Shown piece after piece: positions 1-8,897 of a stretch of 64,000 nucleotides of DNA. The translations under genes were made by a program, and so were the position numbers. A model generated the notes under the pieces. The model saw nothing but the letters and a program-made list of their open reading frames with translations, was not told the DNA's origin and searched no databases. This DNA is from Acidobacteriota bacterium. GTDB lineage: Bacteria; Acidobacteriota; Blastocatellia; Pyrinomonadales; Pyrinomonadaceae. Position 1 is the first letter of the stretch. The number at the start of each line of letters is the position of its first letter. The stretch lies in NCBI GenBank assembly GCA_016700075.1, contig CP065000.1:310001-374000 (forward strand), read 5' to 3'.

Positions 1-1
1 C

Positions 2-736
2 CCGGAAGGTTGGACACGATTTGATATCGCTAAACGAGTTGCAGAACGCGTAACAAGCGATCTGGATGAAAAGGCGATACTTGCTCTGATGGACGATACA
101 TCGCTTATTCGCGACATCGCGCCGGAAGCAGATAATCTCGAAGGCTACCTATACCCTAGCACCTACAATATCCCTGCCAATGCGAAACCGGAGCAGGTGA
201 TCAGACAACTGGTTGGCCAGTTCCGCCGCTTTTGGAAACCGGAATGGTCAGATGCCGCCCGGGCGATCGGGCGCACGCCTCACGAGGTCGTCACCATCGC
301 ATCGCTAATTGAAACTGAGACGCCGGTCGAAGCGGAAAGGCCAATCGTTTCGGGGGTCATTCACAATCGTTTGTCCCGCGGCATGGCCCTCGGCATTGAC
401 CAAACCAACGTTTACATAGCAAAAATGCTGGGTCGATGGGATGGCACGATTCACAAGAGCGATCTCGAAGTGGATTCACCGTACAACACCCGAAAGGTGC
501 GCGGCTTGCCTCCCGGGCCGATATCGTCCGTTACCGAAAGCTCTATCCGCGCCGCATTGCAGCCGGAAAAGCACGAGTACATTTTTTACGTCCTCAACGT
601 CGATGCCAACGACGGCACGCATTGGTTCTATTCCTCCGCCGCAGAATTCGAGAAAGGTAAGGCGGTGTACCAACGCTGGTTGAAAAGGCAACGTATGGAG
701 ATGAAGGCTAATGAAGAAAACACTCGACAAAACTGA
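2..736 (+). CDS. mltG: Endolytic murein transglycosylase MltG, 5' end cut by the window edge
   Basis: MltG (YceG-like) cleaves nascent peptidoglycan glycan strands in the periplasm and acts as a terminase. The reading frame is open from base 2 and starts with PEGWTRFDIA, a typical MltG segment, so the true start lies outside the window. EGYLYPSTY, ASLIETE (the Glu pair around the family catalytic glutamate) and DSPYNTR...GLPPGPI are all present, followed by a normal C-terminus ending YQRW plus a polar tail. The next gene overlaps its end by 26 bases, suggesting co-transcription. Confidence 0.93.
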   Translation, partial: PEGWTRFDIAKRVAERVTSDLDEKAILALMDDTSLIRDIAPEADNLEGYLYPSTYNIPANAKPEQVIRQLVGQFRRFWKPEWSDAARAIGRTPHEVVTIASLIETETPVEAERPIVSGVIHNRLSRGMALGIDQTNVYIAKMLGRWDGTIHKSDLEVDSPYNTRKVRGLPPGPISSVTESSIRAALQPEKHEYIFYVLNVDANDGTHWFYSSAAEFEKGKAVYQRWLKRQRMEMKANEENTRQN

Positions 737-1583
737 ATTATCTCGAGTACTTACATCCACGGGCTTCCTTTTCGGGCTCTTCGTATTATTTCTGAATGAT
801 TTCTTCCTAAAATCAGCATTCGGCACTTCTCTGACCGGAAAACTTTCCGATTTTGCCGGAATGTTCGTATTTCCCTTGTTTCTTGCCGCCTTAGTTCCCC
901 GACGAGCTCCGTCGATGTGCTTCGCCGCCGCTCTTGCGTTTGTATTCTGGAAATCGCCTTTTTCGAACTTTGCTGTTGACGTCCTGAATTCCGTTTCGCC
1001 ACTCGCAATCGGGCGTATTATTGACTATTCCGATTGGATGGCCGTCACAATTCTACCGGTCTCATATTGCTATTTTCGATCTCTGACGAAAATACCGCGT
1101 ATGCGCTACAGAACAGATCCACTAGCGACGATGGCCGTTTTGTTATTGTCGGTATTTGTATTCACTGCAACGACGCTTACTAAGGACCGATCGATTCGCC
1201 TTGAAAGCTCTTATGTGATTAAGGAAACGCATGAAGAATTCCAGTGGGGTCTAAGACAATCCAGATCGATCTCGCGAGTTGAGGTGCGTCGCGACGACGA
1301 AGTTTTCGCCAACGTCCCAAATGCGACTATTGACCGCAAGACATACTTCTTTGACGTTGTCGTTAAAAAGCCAACATGTGATTCTAAATCAACGTTGGTC
1401 TCGTTTCTGATCGAAGACGAGGACGGTACTTCTTTACTTAGAGGAATCAGTGCGGAGTTTGAATGTCGGGCATATGAAACTGCCGAAGACTACAACGAAT
1501 TGAATAAAAGATTTACAGAGCACATAGAAGCACTTTTTACAGAAGAGATACTAAGCCGAGCGTCGGTTCTAACGACAAGATGA
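711..1583 (+). CDS. Multi-pass membrane protein of unknown function
   Basis: 290 residues. The N-terminal half is hydrophobic with about four or five predicted membrane segments: the first around residues 15-32, then one near 45-63, one near 70-90 and one near 140-155. It contains the phrase LTGKLSDFAGMFVFPLF, which I have seen only in uncharacterised membrane proteins. The C-terminal 120 residues are soluble and charged. It overlaps the end of mltG by 26 bases, and its stop overlaps the start of the next gene by 4 bases, so it is translationally coupled on both sides. Base composition is slightly more AT-rich than its neighbours. No function can be assigned. Confidence 0.75.
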   Translation: MKKTLDKTELSRVLTSTGFLFGLFVLFLNDFFLKSAFGTSLTGKLSDFAGMFVFPLFLAALVPRRAPSMCFAAALAFVFWKSPFSNFAVDVLNSVSPLAIGRIIDYSDWMAVTILPVSYCYFRSLTKIPRMRYRTDPLATMAVLLLSVFVFTATTLTKDRSIRLESSYVIKETHEEFQWGLRQSRSISRVEVRRDDEVFANVPNATIDRKTYFFDVVVKKPTCDSKSTLVSFLIEDEDGTSLLRGISAEFECRAYETAEDYNELNKRFTEHIEALFTEEILSRASVLTTR

Positions 1584-2455
1584 TCAAGCTCCTCGCACTC
1601 GACCTCGATGGAACGACGCTGAATTCCTTTGGAACGGTGTCAGCCGAGAATCGCCTTGCCATTCGGGCTGCGGAAGAAGCGGGTGTACTTGTGACGATCG
1701 CGACGGGACGGCGTTTTCGCGATGCGAGACCTATCGGGCTGGAATTGGAATTAAATGCACCCCTAATATCGCATAATGGCGGATTGCTGAAATATTCGGA
1801 AACATTGGCAACGGTTCATTGTTCTTTACTCGATACGGAAACTGCTCTTGAGGTCGTTTCCATTGGCCGCGAGATCGGCGGCGATGCATTGGTGAGCGTC
1901 GACCCGCACGGTATAGGCAAGCTCCTTTACGACCGCGTTTCAGAGGATAACATTCCTCTAAGAAAGTACATCCGTTGGGCTGAAAACCTTCACGGCGGTG
2001 TGGCGGGGCGAGAGGGCGTGGAACATGTCGGCTCGCTGAGTGAGGCTGTACAGCAGAACGAGGTCGTCCACATTTCCTTTTCGGGCACTTGCGCACGAAT
2101 GCGAGAGGTACGAGCGACCCTCGAAAGCGAGTTTCAAGGAACCGTGACCATACTCGCCACGATATATGAAGAGCTCGATTTTACGCTATTGGATATCCTT
2201 CCGCCGGATGCATCAAAAGGTCACGGCGTCCGGCATTTGGCAGAATTGCATGGGTTTACTGCCGAAAACGTAATGGTCATCGGCGACAATTTCAACGACC
2301 TCGAAATGCTGGAATACGCAGGGACACCTGTCATAATGGGAAACGCAGACCCAAGTTTGCTCGAACAGGGCGAATTTTATACAACTTTAAGTAACGACGA
2401 ACATGGCGTTGCAGACGCAATAGAACGATTTATATTAAACGGAGATAAAACATAA
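1580..2455 (+). CDS. Cof-type HAD-superfamily phosphatase
   Basis: 291 residues, the usual size for Cof/YidA phosphatases, which dephosphorylate small sugar phosphates, cofactor precursors or nucleotides. Motif I is DLDGT near residues 8-12 (nucleophile D8, acid/base D10). Motif II/III elements include the ATGR segment near residue 42 and the lysine in DASKG. Motif IV is GDNFNDLEM near the C-terminus. The central region is the C2B cap that sets substrate specificity, so the substrate cannot be read. The start overlaps the previous stop (ATGA). Confidence 0.88.
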   Translation: MIKLLALDLDGTTLNSFGTVSAENRLAIRAAEEAGVLVTIATGRRFRDARPIGLELELNAPLISHNGGLLKYSETLATVHCSLLDTETALEVVSIGREIGGDALVSVDPHGIGKLLYDRVSEDNIPLRKYIRWAENLHGGVAGREGVEHVGSLSEAVQQNEVVHISFSGTCARMREVRATLESEFQGTVTILATIYEELDFTLLDILPPDASKGHGVRHLAELHGFTAENVMVIGDNFNDLEMLEYAGTPVIMGNADPSLLEQGEFYTTLSNDEHGVADAIERFILNGDKT

Positions 2456-2947
2456 GTGGCTAATAGAACAGCAGTTATTGAAACAAGTAAAGGAACCATT
2501 AGATTTGAGCTTTTGGAAGAAGATTCACCCAAAACAACCGAGAATTTTCGCCTTCTTGCTGAAAAGAACTATTACGACGGCGTAATTTTCCACCGGGTAA
2601 TTCCAAATTTCATGATCCAGGGCGGCGACCCGCTCGGCGAAGGCTACGGCGGCGAATCCGCCTGGGGCGGAAAGTTTGACGACGAGATCGACCGTACATC
2701 GATGCTGTATGTGGGTATGTACGAAAAAGGCACCGTAGCGATGGCGAATGCCGGGCCGAACACGAACGGCTCGCAGTTCTTCATAATGCATGTGGATTAT
2801 CCGCTGCCGCCGAGCTATACAAAATTCGGCCGCGTTATCGAGGGCAACGACGTTGTTGACGCGATAGCAGGCGTTGCGAGAAATCAAAACGATAAGCCTT
2901 TAGAGCCTGTCGTAATGAATCGCGTGTATATCGAGGAAGCTGCCTGA
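2456..2947 (+). CDS. Peptidyl-prolyl cis-trans isomerase, cyclophilin type, cytoplasmic
   Basis: 163 residues with the cyclophilin core: FHRV at 45-48 (catalytic Arg at 47), FMIQGG at 52-57, and MANAGPNTNGSQFFI. There is no signal peptide, so it is probably a cytoplasmic folding catalyst. I chose the GTG start directly after the previous stop; a GGAG sequence at 2441-2444 is correctly spaced for it and no ATG lies close by. The stop shares one base with the dtd start (TGATG). Confidence 0.93.
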   Translation: MANRTAVIETSKGTIRFELLEEDSPKTTENFRLLAEKNYYDGVIFHRVIPNFMIQGGDPLGEGYGGESAWGGKFDDEIDRTSMLYVGMYEKGTVAMANAGPNTNGSQFFIMHVDYPLPPSYTKFGRVIEGNDVVDAIAGVARNQNDKPLEPVVMNRVYIEEAA

Positions 2948-3396
2948 TGCGCGCGTGTTTGCAGCGTGTATCAAGTGCCCGCGTGACCGTCGATGGCAGT
3001 GTCGCCGGCAGGATCGGCAACGGGCTCCTTCTATTGCTGGGGGTCTCTAATGACGACACTCGATCGCACGCTGACCTGCTGTTGGATAAGACTCTCGGTC
3101 TGCGGATATTCCCGGACGGTGAAGGCAAAATGAACCTTGCCCTAGCCGACGTCGGCGGCGAACTGCTCGTGGTTTCGCAGTTTACGCTGTTTGCGGACAC
3201 CAGTCGCGGCAGACGGCCATCGTTCCTGGCGGCAGGCTCTCCAGAGCACGCGAACGAACTTTACGAATATTTTGTGGCCGCAGCCCGAGAACAGGGCGTC
3301 TCGACAGCAACCGGCATATTCGGTGCTATGATGGATGTTGAACTGGTGAACAGCGGCCCTGTAACTATCATCCTGGATACTGACGATTGGAAATAA
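2947..3396 (+). CDS. dtd: D-aminoacyl-tRNA deacylase
   Basis: DTD hydrolyses D-amino acids, and mischarged glycine, from tRNA, as a chirality checkpoint. The 149-residue length is standard. Both signature motifs are intact: SQFTLFAD at 77-84 and NSGPVT at 135-140, which carries the cross-subunit Gly-Pro chirality-rejection motif. It begins inside the stop of the cyclophilin gene and is followed 4 bases later by a second cyclophilin, so it is part of the same run. Confidence 0.97.
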   Translation: MRACLQRVSSARVTVDGSVAGRIGNGLLLLLGVSNDDTRSHADLLLDKTLGLRIFPDGEGKMNLALADVGGELLVVSQFTLFADTSRGRRPSFLAAGSPEHANELYEYFVAAAREQGVSTATGIFGAMMDVELVNSGPVTIILDTDDWK

Positions 3397-3400
3397 ACTT

Positions 3401-4045
3401 ATGAAGACGTTGATCTACACATTTGTACTCCTCAGTTCCCTTTTCGCAATTGCATGCGCAGACAGCAGTGTACCCAAACCGGGTAACAGCAATTCCGCCG
3501 ATGTAAAAAGAGGCATTCAACCTGTCGCCGACCCTGAGGTTGCCGTCATCGAAATGGAAAATTCGGCAGCCTACGGAAAGATCACGATGGAGCTCTATTC
3601 AAACATCGCACCTAAAATGGTCGAGCGGTTCAAACAACTCGCGACCGAGGGCTACTACGACGGCATCGCGTTTCACCGTGTTAACCCGAGCGTCATACAG
3701 GCCGGCAATGCAGATACAAAACCCGGAAGATCGCCGAATCCGGCCAAGGAGGGTGATTCCGGAAAGCCGAACGTGCCGGCAGAATTTTCCGATGTTCCTT
3801 ACGACACCGGCATCGTAGGAGCTGCGAGGCTTGGGAACGACATTAACTCGGCAAATTCGCAGTTTTTTATCACGCTAAAGCGAGAGGCCGGATTTGATAA
3901 CAAATATACGATCTTCGGCAAGGTAATTGACGGAATGAACAACGTCCGAACGATCTCTGCAGTTCAGCCGAAAGAGGGTGAAAGACCGGTCGAACCGATC
4001 AGGATCAAGTCGGTAAAGATCGTTCCCCGCGACGCCGCGAAGTGA
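3401..4045 (+). CDS. Cyclophilin-type peptidyl-prolyl isomerase, predicted lipoprotein
   Basis: 214 residues. The first 18 are a lipoprotein signal ending in a lipobox (FAIAC, Cys19), followed by a disordered Ser/Asn/Pro linker. A cyclophilin domain follows, with FHRV, VIQAGNAD and NSQFFITL. It is the envelope counterpart of the cytoplasmic cyclophilin two genes upstream, so this operon encodes prolyl isomerases for two compartments. Confidence 0.92.
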   Translation: MKTLIYTFVLLSSLFAIACADSSVPKPGNSNSADVKRGIQPVADPEVAVIEMENSAAYGKITMELYSNIAPKMVERFKQLATEGYYDGIAFHRVNPSVIQAGNADTKPGRSPNPAKEGDSGKPNVPAEFSDVPYDTGIVGAARLGNDINSANSQFFITLKREAGFDNKYTIFGKVIDGMNNVRTISAVQPKEGERPVEPIRIKSVKIVPRDAAK

Positions 4046-4064
4046 TATACTTTCGTTAGTTTAA

Positions 4065-4137
4065 GCTCGCGTAGCTCAGTGGATAGAGCGCTTCCCTCCG
4101 GAGGAAGAAGTCGCAGGTTCGACTCCTGCCGCGAGTA
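4065..4137 (+). tRNA. tRNA-Arg (anticodon CCG)
   Basis: Full cloverleaf. Acceptor 4065-4071 pairs with 4130-4136 (first pair G-U). D-arm 4074-4089, anticodon stem 4091-4095/4103-4107 around loop 4096-4102 with CCG at 34-36, T-arm 4113-4129 with TTCGACT loop, discriminator A at 4137. CCA is not encoded. It reads codon CGG. Confidence 0.96.
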
Positions 4138-4149
4138 TTCCATATCTGG

Positions 4150-4187
4150 CAATGCCGCCAACGACTTTATTGGCTATGGCGGCGTTG
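4150..4187 (+). terminator. Stem-loop after tRNA-Arg, possible terminator
   Basis: CAATGCCGCCA at 4150-4160 pairs with TGGCGGCGTTG at 4177-4187 with one mismatch, leaving a 16-base loop. A short T-rich stretch (CTTTTAG) follows. It sits 12 bases after the tRNA. The T-tract is weak, so this is tentative. Confidence 0.45.
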
Positions 4188-4307
4188 CTGCTTTTAGGGG
4201 TTAGTTTTCCGCTACAAGTCCCCGGATCCTCAAGGCTCCGGAAAGAATTCGCACCTAATAAACGGCCTGCTTAAAACTATAGATCCACAAATATTTACCA
4301 AAGTCAC

Positions 4308-4412
4308 GTGACAATGGCTTGATTTCTCGTGACATTGGCTTGATTTCTCGTGACAATGGCTTGATTTCTCGTGACAATGGCTTGTTTTCTCGTGACAATG
4401 GCTTGATTTCTC
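4308..4412. repeat. Five tandem copies of a 21-bp unit
   Basis: Units of GTGACAATGGCTTGATTTCT+C start at 4308, 4329, 4350, 4371 and 4392, and a sixth decaying copy starts at 4413. Copies differ at one or two positions (GTGACATTGG, TTGTTTTC). The array lies in the non-coding zone between tRNA-Arg and the RHS fragment. Its function is unknown. Confidence 0.93.
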
Positions 4413-4429
4413 GTGACATTAGTCTCAGT

Positions 4430-4840
4430 TCTTGTGAATTTCTCTTGTTGACCGGCGAAGTTTCTCAATAAATGGCGCTACTCCGATGCCGATAACCTGT
4501 ACTATTACAATATTTACCGGCTTGCAACAGATCTTTGCAAGCACTTTGGTTCCCAACACTGCTCCGCCGGCGCGCACGTTATCCATTTCTTCGGATATTC
4601 ATCTTAAGCACCATATTATTGTCTTGATCAAGCGATCACGCGGGACACCTCCTTTTGCTATCGTACGGTTCCGCTAGCAAAACGCCCCTTGGAAGCACTT
4701 GACATTTCACACACTTCTTTGTAAGGTTCCGAAAATCTCGAAAATAAACTAGGTCGTCGTTTTTCCGAGCTTAAACTATTTCCTGCGGTCATGGCTGCTT
4801 CGTTTTGGACGAATTCGGCAAGGACCCGAGGTGACTGTTC
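4430..4840. other. Non-coding stretch before the RHS fragment
   Basis: No supportable gene. The only open frame here, 63 codons from 4486, has no ribosome binding site or recognisable content. There is no readable RHS N-terminal homology, so the missing front of the RHS gene is absent, not frameshifted. Confidence 0.55.
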
Positions 4841-7771
4841 GTGAAAAAATTAGGACCCTATAGACCTGTTGATATCTTCATCAATCCCCGTTGCAGGGCG
4901 AAGGTGACGGAGTATGACATGCTTGGCCGCGTTAGCCGTCAGAGCGTGCCGACGGAGGTCAACGGGAGTTTTGAGCCGACGGGAGACGACCTTACACGCG
5001 GATGGTTGTGGAGCCGGCAGGAATACGATTGGATGGGGCGTGTGGTAAAGAGCATCCCCACGGATTCCAACGGCACCGACGGCAAAGAGAGCCTGATCTC
5101 CTACGAAGGCTGCGGCTGTGCGGGCGGTCTGGTGACGACTGTTCAAGGGCCGTTGGTGCCGAGAGATGATGATCCGCAGACGAATGCACGTCGAAAGCAG
5201 AAGAGCTACGAGGACATATTGGGCCGTGCTTTCAAGGCGGAGACATATGAATGGGACGGGACGACGGTTTATTCGACGGTTGTCAATACATACAATGGCC
5301 GCGATCAGGTGACGTTGTCGCGGCAGTATGCGGGGACGGCCCTCTCAGAGACGTATCAGGACACGACGGCTAGTTATGACGGGCACGGGCGGACTGTCGG
5401 ACAGAACCTGCCTCAGCAGGACAGTCCCGGGACCGTGTTCACATACAATCCGGACGGGAGCGTGCTGACGCGGACGGATGCTCGCGGGGTTGTGACGAAT
5501 TTCGCGTATAACAACCGAGGGCTGGTGACGAGCATCACATGGAATGTGGGATCGACCGGTGTTACAGAAACTGCCGCTGTCGAGATGCAATACGACAACC
5601 TTGGCAACCGCACAGAGATGACCGACGGGCTTGGGACGCAGGTTTACGAATACGACCCGCTTTCGCGTATGATGGCGGAGACGCGTTCGTTTACCGATAC
5701 ACTTGCAAACGCCCCCGCAGCAAACAACAGCTTTCGCCTCGAATACACATACCACATCGGCGGCTCTCTCAAATCGCTCAAAGACCACTACGGCCAGCAG
5801 ATAGACTATGCAAACGACCGAACCGGAAGGCTCTCGTCCGTAACGGGCAGCAGCTTTGGCGACGTGACGAGTTATATTTCCGCGATGTCTTACAGAGCGT
5901 GGGGAGCTGCAAAGCGGATCGAATACGGCAATAGCGACAGTCAGGCGATAACGTCATTCGATGACGCGCTCAGGCCGTCGGCTTTTGAGGTCAATGCGGT
6001 TAGCGATCCGCATAGCAAATCGTTTGACAAGTCATATTCATACTATGCGGACGGGCTTTTGAAGCTGTCTGAGAACGGCATTACAGTCCATCAGAGATTT
6101 GACAGGTTGATGACGTATGATCTTGCTGGCAGGACAAAGAGCGTCAGAACCGGCATCGAGGCACATGGAGAGACGGAGACGGAACTCATAAATCTTCCCT
6201 TTCGACAGGACTATTCGTACAATGCTTTTGGAAATCTGACGGGCCGCGAATCGACGTTGTGGGACTATACAAATGGCAGTTGGGATTTTGAGTACGAGAT
6301 GGTGAACAACCGCGACATCAATGCCGGGTATGACGCCGACGGGCGGCAGACGGTTGATTCTTCGCAAAGTGAAAATATTGAATTTTATTTCGATGCGGCG
6401 GGGCTGATGTGGAAAACGGCTCGATTTGAGAGATACGAAACGCTGATCGCACGCAGCGGTGACGGCGGCGAGGCTAAACGGTCGCAGAGGGTTTGGGACG
6501 GTGAGATGGAAGAGTGGGAAGATTGGGACCACGTCTATTTCATCAGTTCCACCGTGACGGGCAAGGTTGTGAGCGAGGCGACAAAGACCGGAAAGAAGCG
6601 TTACACATACGTCGCCGCGGGCGGCGGGGTGGTGGCACGGCAGGAACTGACCGAAACGGATACACAGATCGTCGGCTGGCAGTTTACGGATGCTACGGGC
6701 CTCAGCTCACGCGGGTTCAGCAACGAAGAACTCGACGGCCTCGGCAACAACGTCGGTATCCTCCCAAACCTCAACTCCAGCCGATACGAAAACGCCATGA
6801 CCACCGGCGAATCCCCGACATTTACGAATCCGGATGAAGGAAACTGCGAAATGGACGGCATCTGGGTGCCATGTTCTATGGTCTATCGAGCTCTTAATAG
6901 CGGAGCCGGGGTGCAGTGCCCAAATAATAATTGCGGGCCGCGAGTATTATGGTTTACCAAGAAGGACGGTAGCAGCATGGGATTTCTAATTTCCCATTTT
7001 ATGGCATTCGCGAACGGCTGGAGTGGCAATTTTTTCCCTCCATGGTTCGGACTGGGCACACCACAGTCGCAAGCTGATTTGTTTAACCAAGCTGCAATGC
7101 TTGCCCGAAAGGGCATTTCCCCCATTAACCTTCTTAACCCTGATTCTCGTTTGAACTTCAGCTCATCTATTAGCCCTACTGAAGAAATGGGTCAATTTAC
7201 ACTTTGGTTTTTGGATGATGTTGACCGAAATGCAGCCGACTTGGCTGCTCGAATTAAACGAATAGTCTTTGACCCCAAGGCGTTGAGCGATGAGTGTGCT
7301 GAAGCATTTAAGGCGGTTGGGGCTACTCCCATTAGAGATCAATTGGTTGAGAAAAATTTAAATTTCGTGACAGAGTCAGTCTTCATGGATTCTTATTATG
7401 ATAAGGATTGGGCCCCAGATAAAGACTTTGCAGGATTGATGCGAACTGAAGCAAACTCGAGGGTTCGGAAATACACGCCTATTGGTCCGGCCGTAACGGG
7501 CATTATTGAGGCTGCCGACCTTGCATACTCTAACAACTGTGGCGTTTATAACGGTAAACGCTATATCGGTCTAACCAAATGGGGAAACAATGAGACGATC
7601 GAACATCTTTCTGTAGTCATAGTACATGCTCTTGTTCACTCCGGAGGCCTCCCAGGGGTAAAGGGCGGCGGTATAACGGACTTGCATTATCTTGGCGAGA
7701 AATATGACAAAATCAATGAAGCCTGCCAATCGAACACGGCTCGCGTCAAGAAAAGGACCTCAAGAAAATAG
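4841..7771 (+). CDS. RHS/YD-repeat protein with variable C-terminal tip, 5'-truncated
   Basis: 976 residues. From about residue 22 it is a chain of YD repeats (EYDMLGRV, AYNNRGLV, QYDNLGNR, EYDPLSR), the beta-cage shell of RHS polymorphic toxins. The first 20 residues are not RHS-like, there is no signal peptide, and an in-frame TGA lies at 4832, so a longer gene has been cut and re-opened. RHS similarity ends near 6682 (IVGWQ). The last 360 residues are a lower-GC tip without the usual DPxG autocleavage motif. The tip ends with H929-ALV-H933 and DLHYLGEKYD, resembling a zinc-peptidase fold with Ala in place of the HExxH glutamate. The candidate immunity gene lies 12 bases downstream. Expression is doubtful. 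Confidence 0.8.
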   Translation: MKKLGPYRPVDIFINPRCRAKVTEYDMLGRVSRQSVPTEVNGSFEPTGDDLTRGWLWSRQEYDWMGRVVKSIPTDSNGTDGKESLISYEGCGCAGGLVTTVQGPLVPRDDDPQTNARRKQKSYEDILGRAFKAETYEWDGTTVYSTVVNTYNGRDQVTLSRQYAGTALSETYQDTTASYDGHGRTVGQNLPQQDSPGTVFTYNPDGSVLTRTDARGVVTNFAYNNRGLVTSITWNVGSTGVTETAAVEMQYDNLGNRTEMTDGLGTQVYEYDPLSRMMAETRSFTDTLANAPAANNSFRLEYTYHIGGSLKSLKDHYGQQIDYANDRTGRLSSVTGSSFGDVTSYISAMSYRAWGAAKRIEYGNSDSQAITSFDDALRPSAFEVNAVSDPHSKSFDKSYSYYADGLLKLSENGITVHQRFDRLMTYDLAGRTKSVRTGIEAHGETETELINLPFRQDYSYNAFGNLTGRESTLWDYTNGSWDFEYEMVNNRDINAGYDADGRQTVDSSQSENIEFYFDAAGLMWKTARFERYETLIARSGDGGEAKRSQRVWDGEMEEWEDWDHVYFISSTVTGKVVSEATKTGKKRYTYVAAGGGVVARQELTETDTQIVGWQFTDATGLSSRGFSNEELDGLGNNVGILPNLNSSRYENAMTTGESPTFTNPDEGNCEMDGIWVPCSMVYRALNSGAGVQCPNNNCGPRVLWFTKKDGSSMGFLISHFMAFANGWSGNFFPPWFGLGTPQSQADLFNQAAMLARKGISPINLLNPDSRLNFSSSISPTEEMGQFTLWFLDDVDRNAADLAARIKRIVFDPKALSDECAEAFKAVGATPIRDQLVEKNLNFVTESVFMDSYYDKDWAPDKDFAGLMRTEANSRVRKYTPIGPAVTGIIEAADLAYSNNCGVYNGKRYIGLTKWGNNETIEHLSVVIVHALVHSGGLPGVKGGGITDLHYLGEKYDKINEACQSNTARVKKRTSRK
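6467..6682 (+). repeat. RHS core end, first copy of a 216-bp direct repeat
   Basis: This segment encodes GEAKRSQRVWDGE through IVGWQ. It recurs without indels at 10661-10876, with scattered, mostly third-position differences. It marks the conserved edge of the RHS core, at which C-terminal tips are normally exchanged. Confidence 0.93.
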
Positions 7772-7783
7772 TTGGGAGATGTT

Positions 7784-8251
7784 ATGGCGTCAATTGCTTG
7801 GATAGATAGAATAGCTACAGGCATCGCATTGCTGTGCATTTTCTAAACAGTCTTTTTTTGCGGCTTCGCATATGGACTTTCTCTAACCGAAAAATACTTT
7901 TCCGGAAGAATAATAGTTTCAGGAATTGGTTTTAGCGGAGCGGAAAGAGATTATTCTGACATGGCGATCAGCTTTGCAGGTATATTCATTTGTCTTGTCC
8001 TTTTTCTGATTTTTAGTATTTTTCGTGGAAAGCTTCTTTTTGAAATTAGCTCTTTTCTGGCGGCTGCGGGCTCGATTCTGATTCTTCAATATCCGTTGTC
8101 GTTACGGCCTGCACAACTTCTTGGTGAGACTCTGAGTTCAAGTTCCCCCTTCTTGAACATGCCGATTTTGGGTGACTTTGTTCTCTTTCTATTATTGAGT
8201 AGTTTGATTGCCATTCAATCTTTAAAAACCCTTCATACCTACTATTCGTGA
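7784..8251 (+). pseudogene. Small membrane protein, possible RHS immunity/accessory gene, with in-frame stop
   Basis: ATG at 7784 follows a GGGAG ribosome binding site (7774-7778), 12 bases after the RHS stop. The frame reads 20 residues (MASIAWIDRIATG...) and meets TAA at 7844-7846. It then continues open, hydrophobic and in the same frame for 135 codons to 8251. The two parts make a coherent 155-residue protein with about four membrane segments. No start codon exists between the stop and 7961, and the piece from 7961 alone lacks the first membrane segment. The immunity role is inferred only from position. Confidence 0.72.
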
Positions 8252-8307
8252 CGTAATATGGAAATGATTTGAGTTATTTAATGCTAGATTCCTAGATCTT
8301 GAAGCGG

Positions 8308-8364
8308 GTTTTTGACAATCTGGGCAGGGTTGAGAAAGAGTCGGTATTTGTGAACACGACGGCG
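8308..8364 (+). pseudogene. Remnant of one RHS/YD repeat
   Basis: In one frame this stretch reads VFDNLGRVEKESVFVNTT, close to a YD-repeat unit (compare EYDMLGRVSRQSV in the RHS gene upstream). It has no start or stop of its own and is surrounded by unrelated sequence. I take it as a leftover of another RHS copy. Confidence 0.45.
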
Positions 8365-8465
8365 TGCCCCTTAACAAAGGCGCTACCACAAGAAATGATC
8401 TCCAGATTTCCGACGAAACACATGATGAAATATTGAAAATTTGCGCCAAACGCTACATTGACTCT

Positions 8466-8897
8466 ATGAGAAATACTATGAAAAGTATCCGTTCAGGTAA
8501 CAATGCGAAGCTATTTATCACGGTCATTCTATTGATGCTGATCATTTTCATCACTGGATTTTACATAGGCTTCAGCGAATTTTACGAATTAACGGCCTTT
8601 CGCATAGGAGCTGAAAAAGGCATTCATCTGAGTCCTGCAAATAACCCGCTTAGTTGGCGAATTTCATATTTTGGTCTTATCGCGGGCGTGCTTTCCTCCT
8701 CATTGTTAGCGAAATATTTCAAGATCAGAATCGTAAACCTGGTCACCACGATCTTGCTCTTTGCTTCATTATTCCCGGCTTGGACCCTGTTTTTCAGTAT
8801 TCCGTCCGCACTAACCGGAAGCGAAAGAGTTTCGCCGAGTGATTTTGGTTTCATTTTGTATCTTGAGATTTTCGCATTCCTTCTCTTGGTTCCGTAA
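8466..8897 (+). CDS. Small membrane protein whose end is supplied by an IS
   Basis: About 143 residues from ATG 8466 (ATG 8478 is also possible; a GAGA precedes it). Four hydrophobic segments: near residues 17-37, 60-80, 84-106 and 124-140. The last sense codon is CCG and the stop TAA (8895-8897) is the first three bases of the IS end TAAGCTTCCC, so the original C-terminus is lost. If the flanks at 8894 and 10263 are joined, only a few more codons would follow, so little may be missing. It may be a second toxin-locus accessory or immunity protein. No family recognised. Confidence 0.5.
   Translation: MRNTMKSIRSGNNAKLFITVILLMLIIFITGFYIGFSEFYELTAFRIGAEKGIHLSPANNPLSWRISYFGLIAGVLSSSLLAKYFKIRIVNLVTTILLFASLFPAWTLFFSIPSALTGSERVSPSDFGFILYLEIFAFLLLVP

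Noticed and set aside
4308..4412. CRISPR array
   Set aside because: Units are contiguous without unique spacers, and no cas gene is present.
4486..4677. 63-codon open frame in the gap before the RHS gene
   Set aside because: No ribosome binding site, no homology, composition not codon-like.
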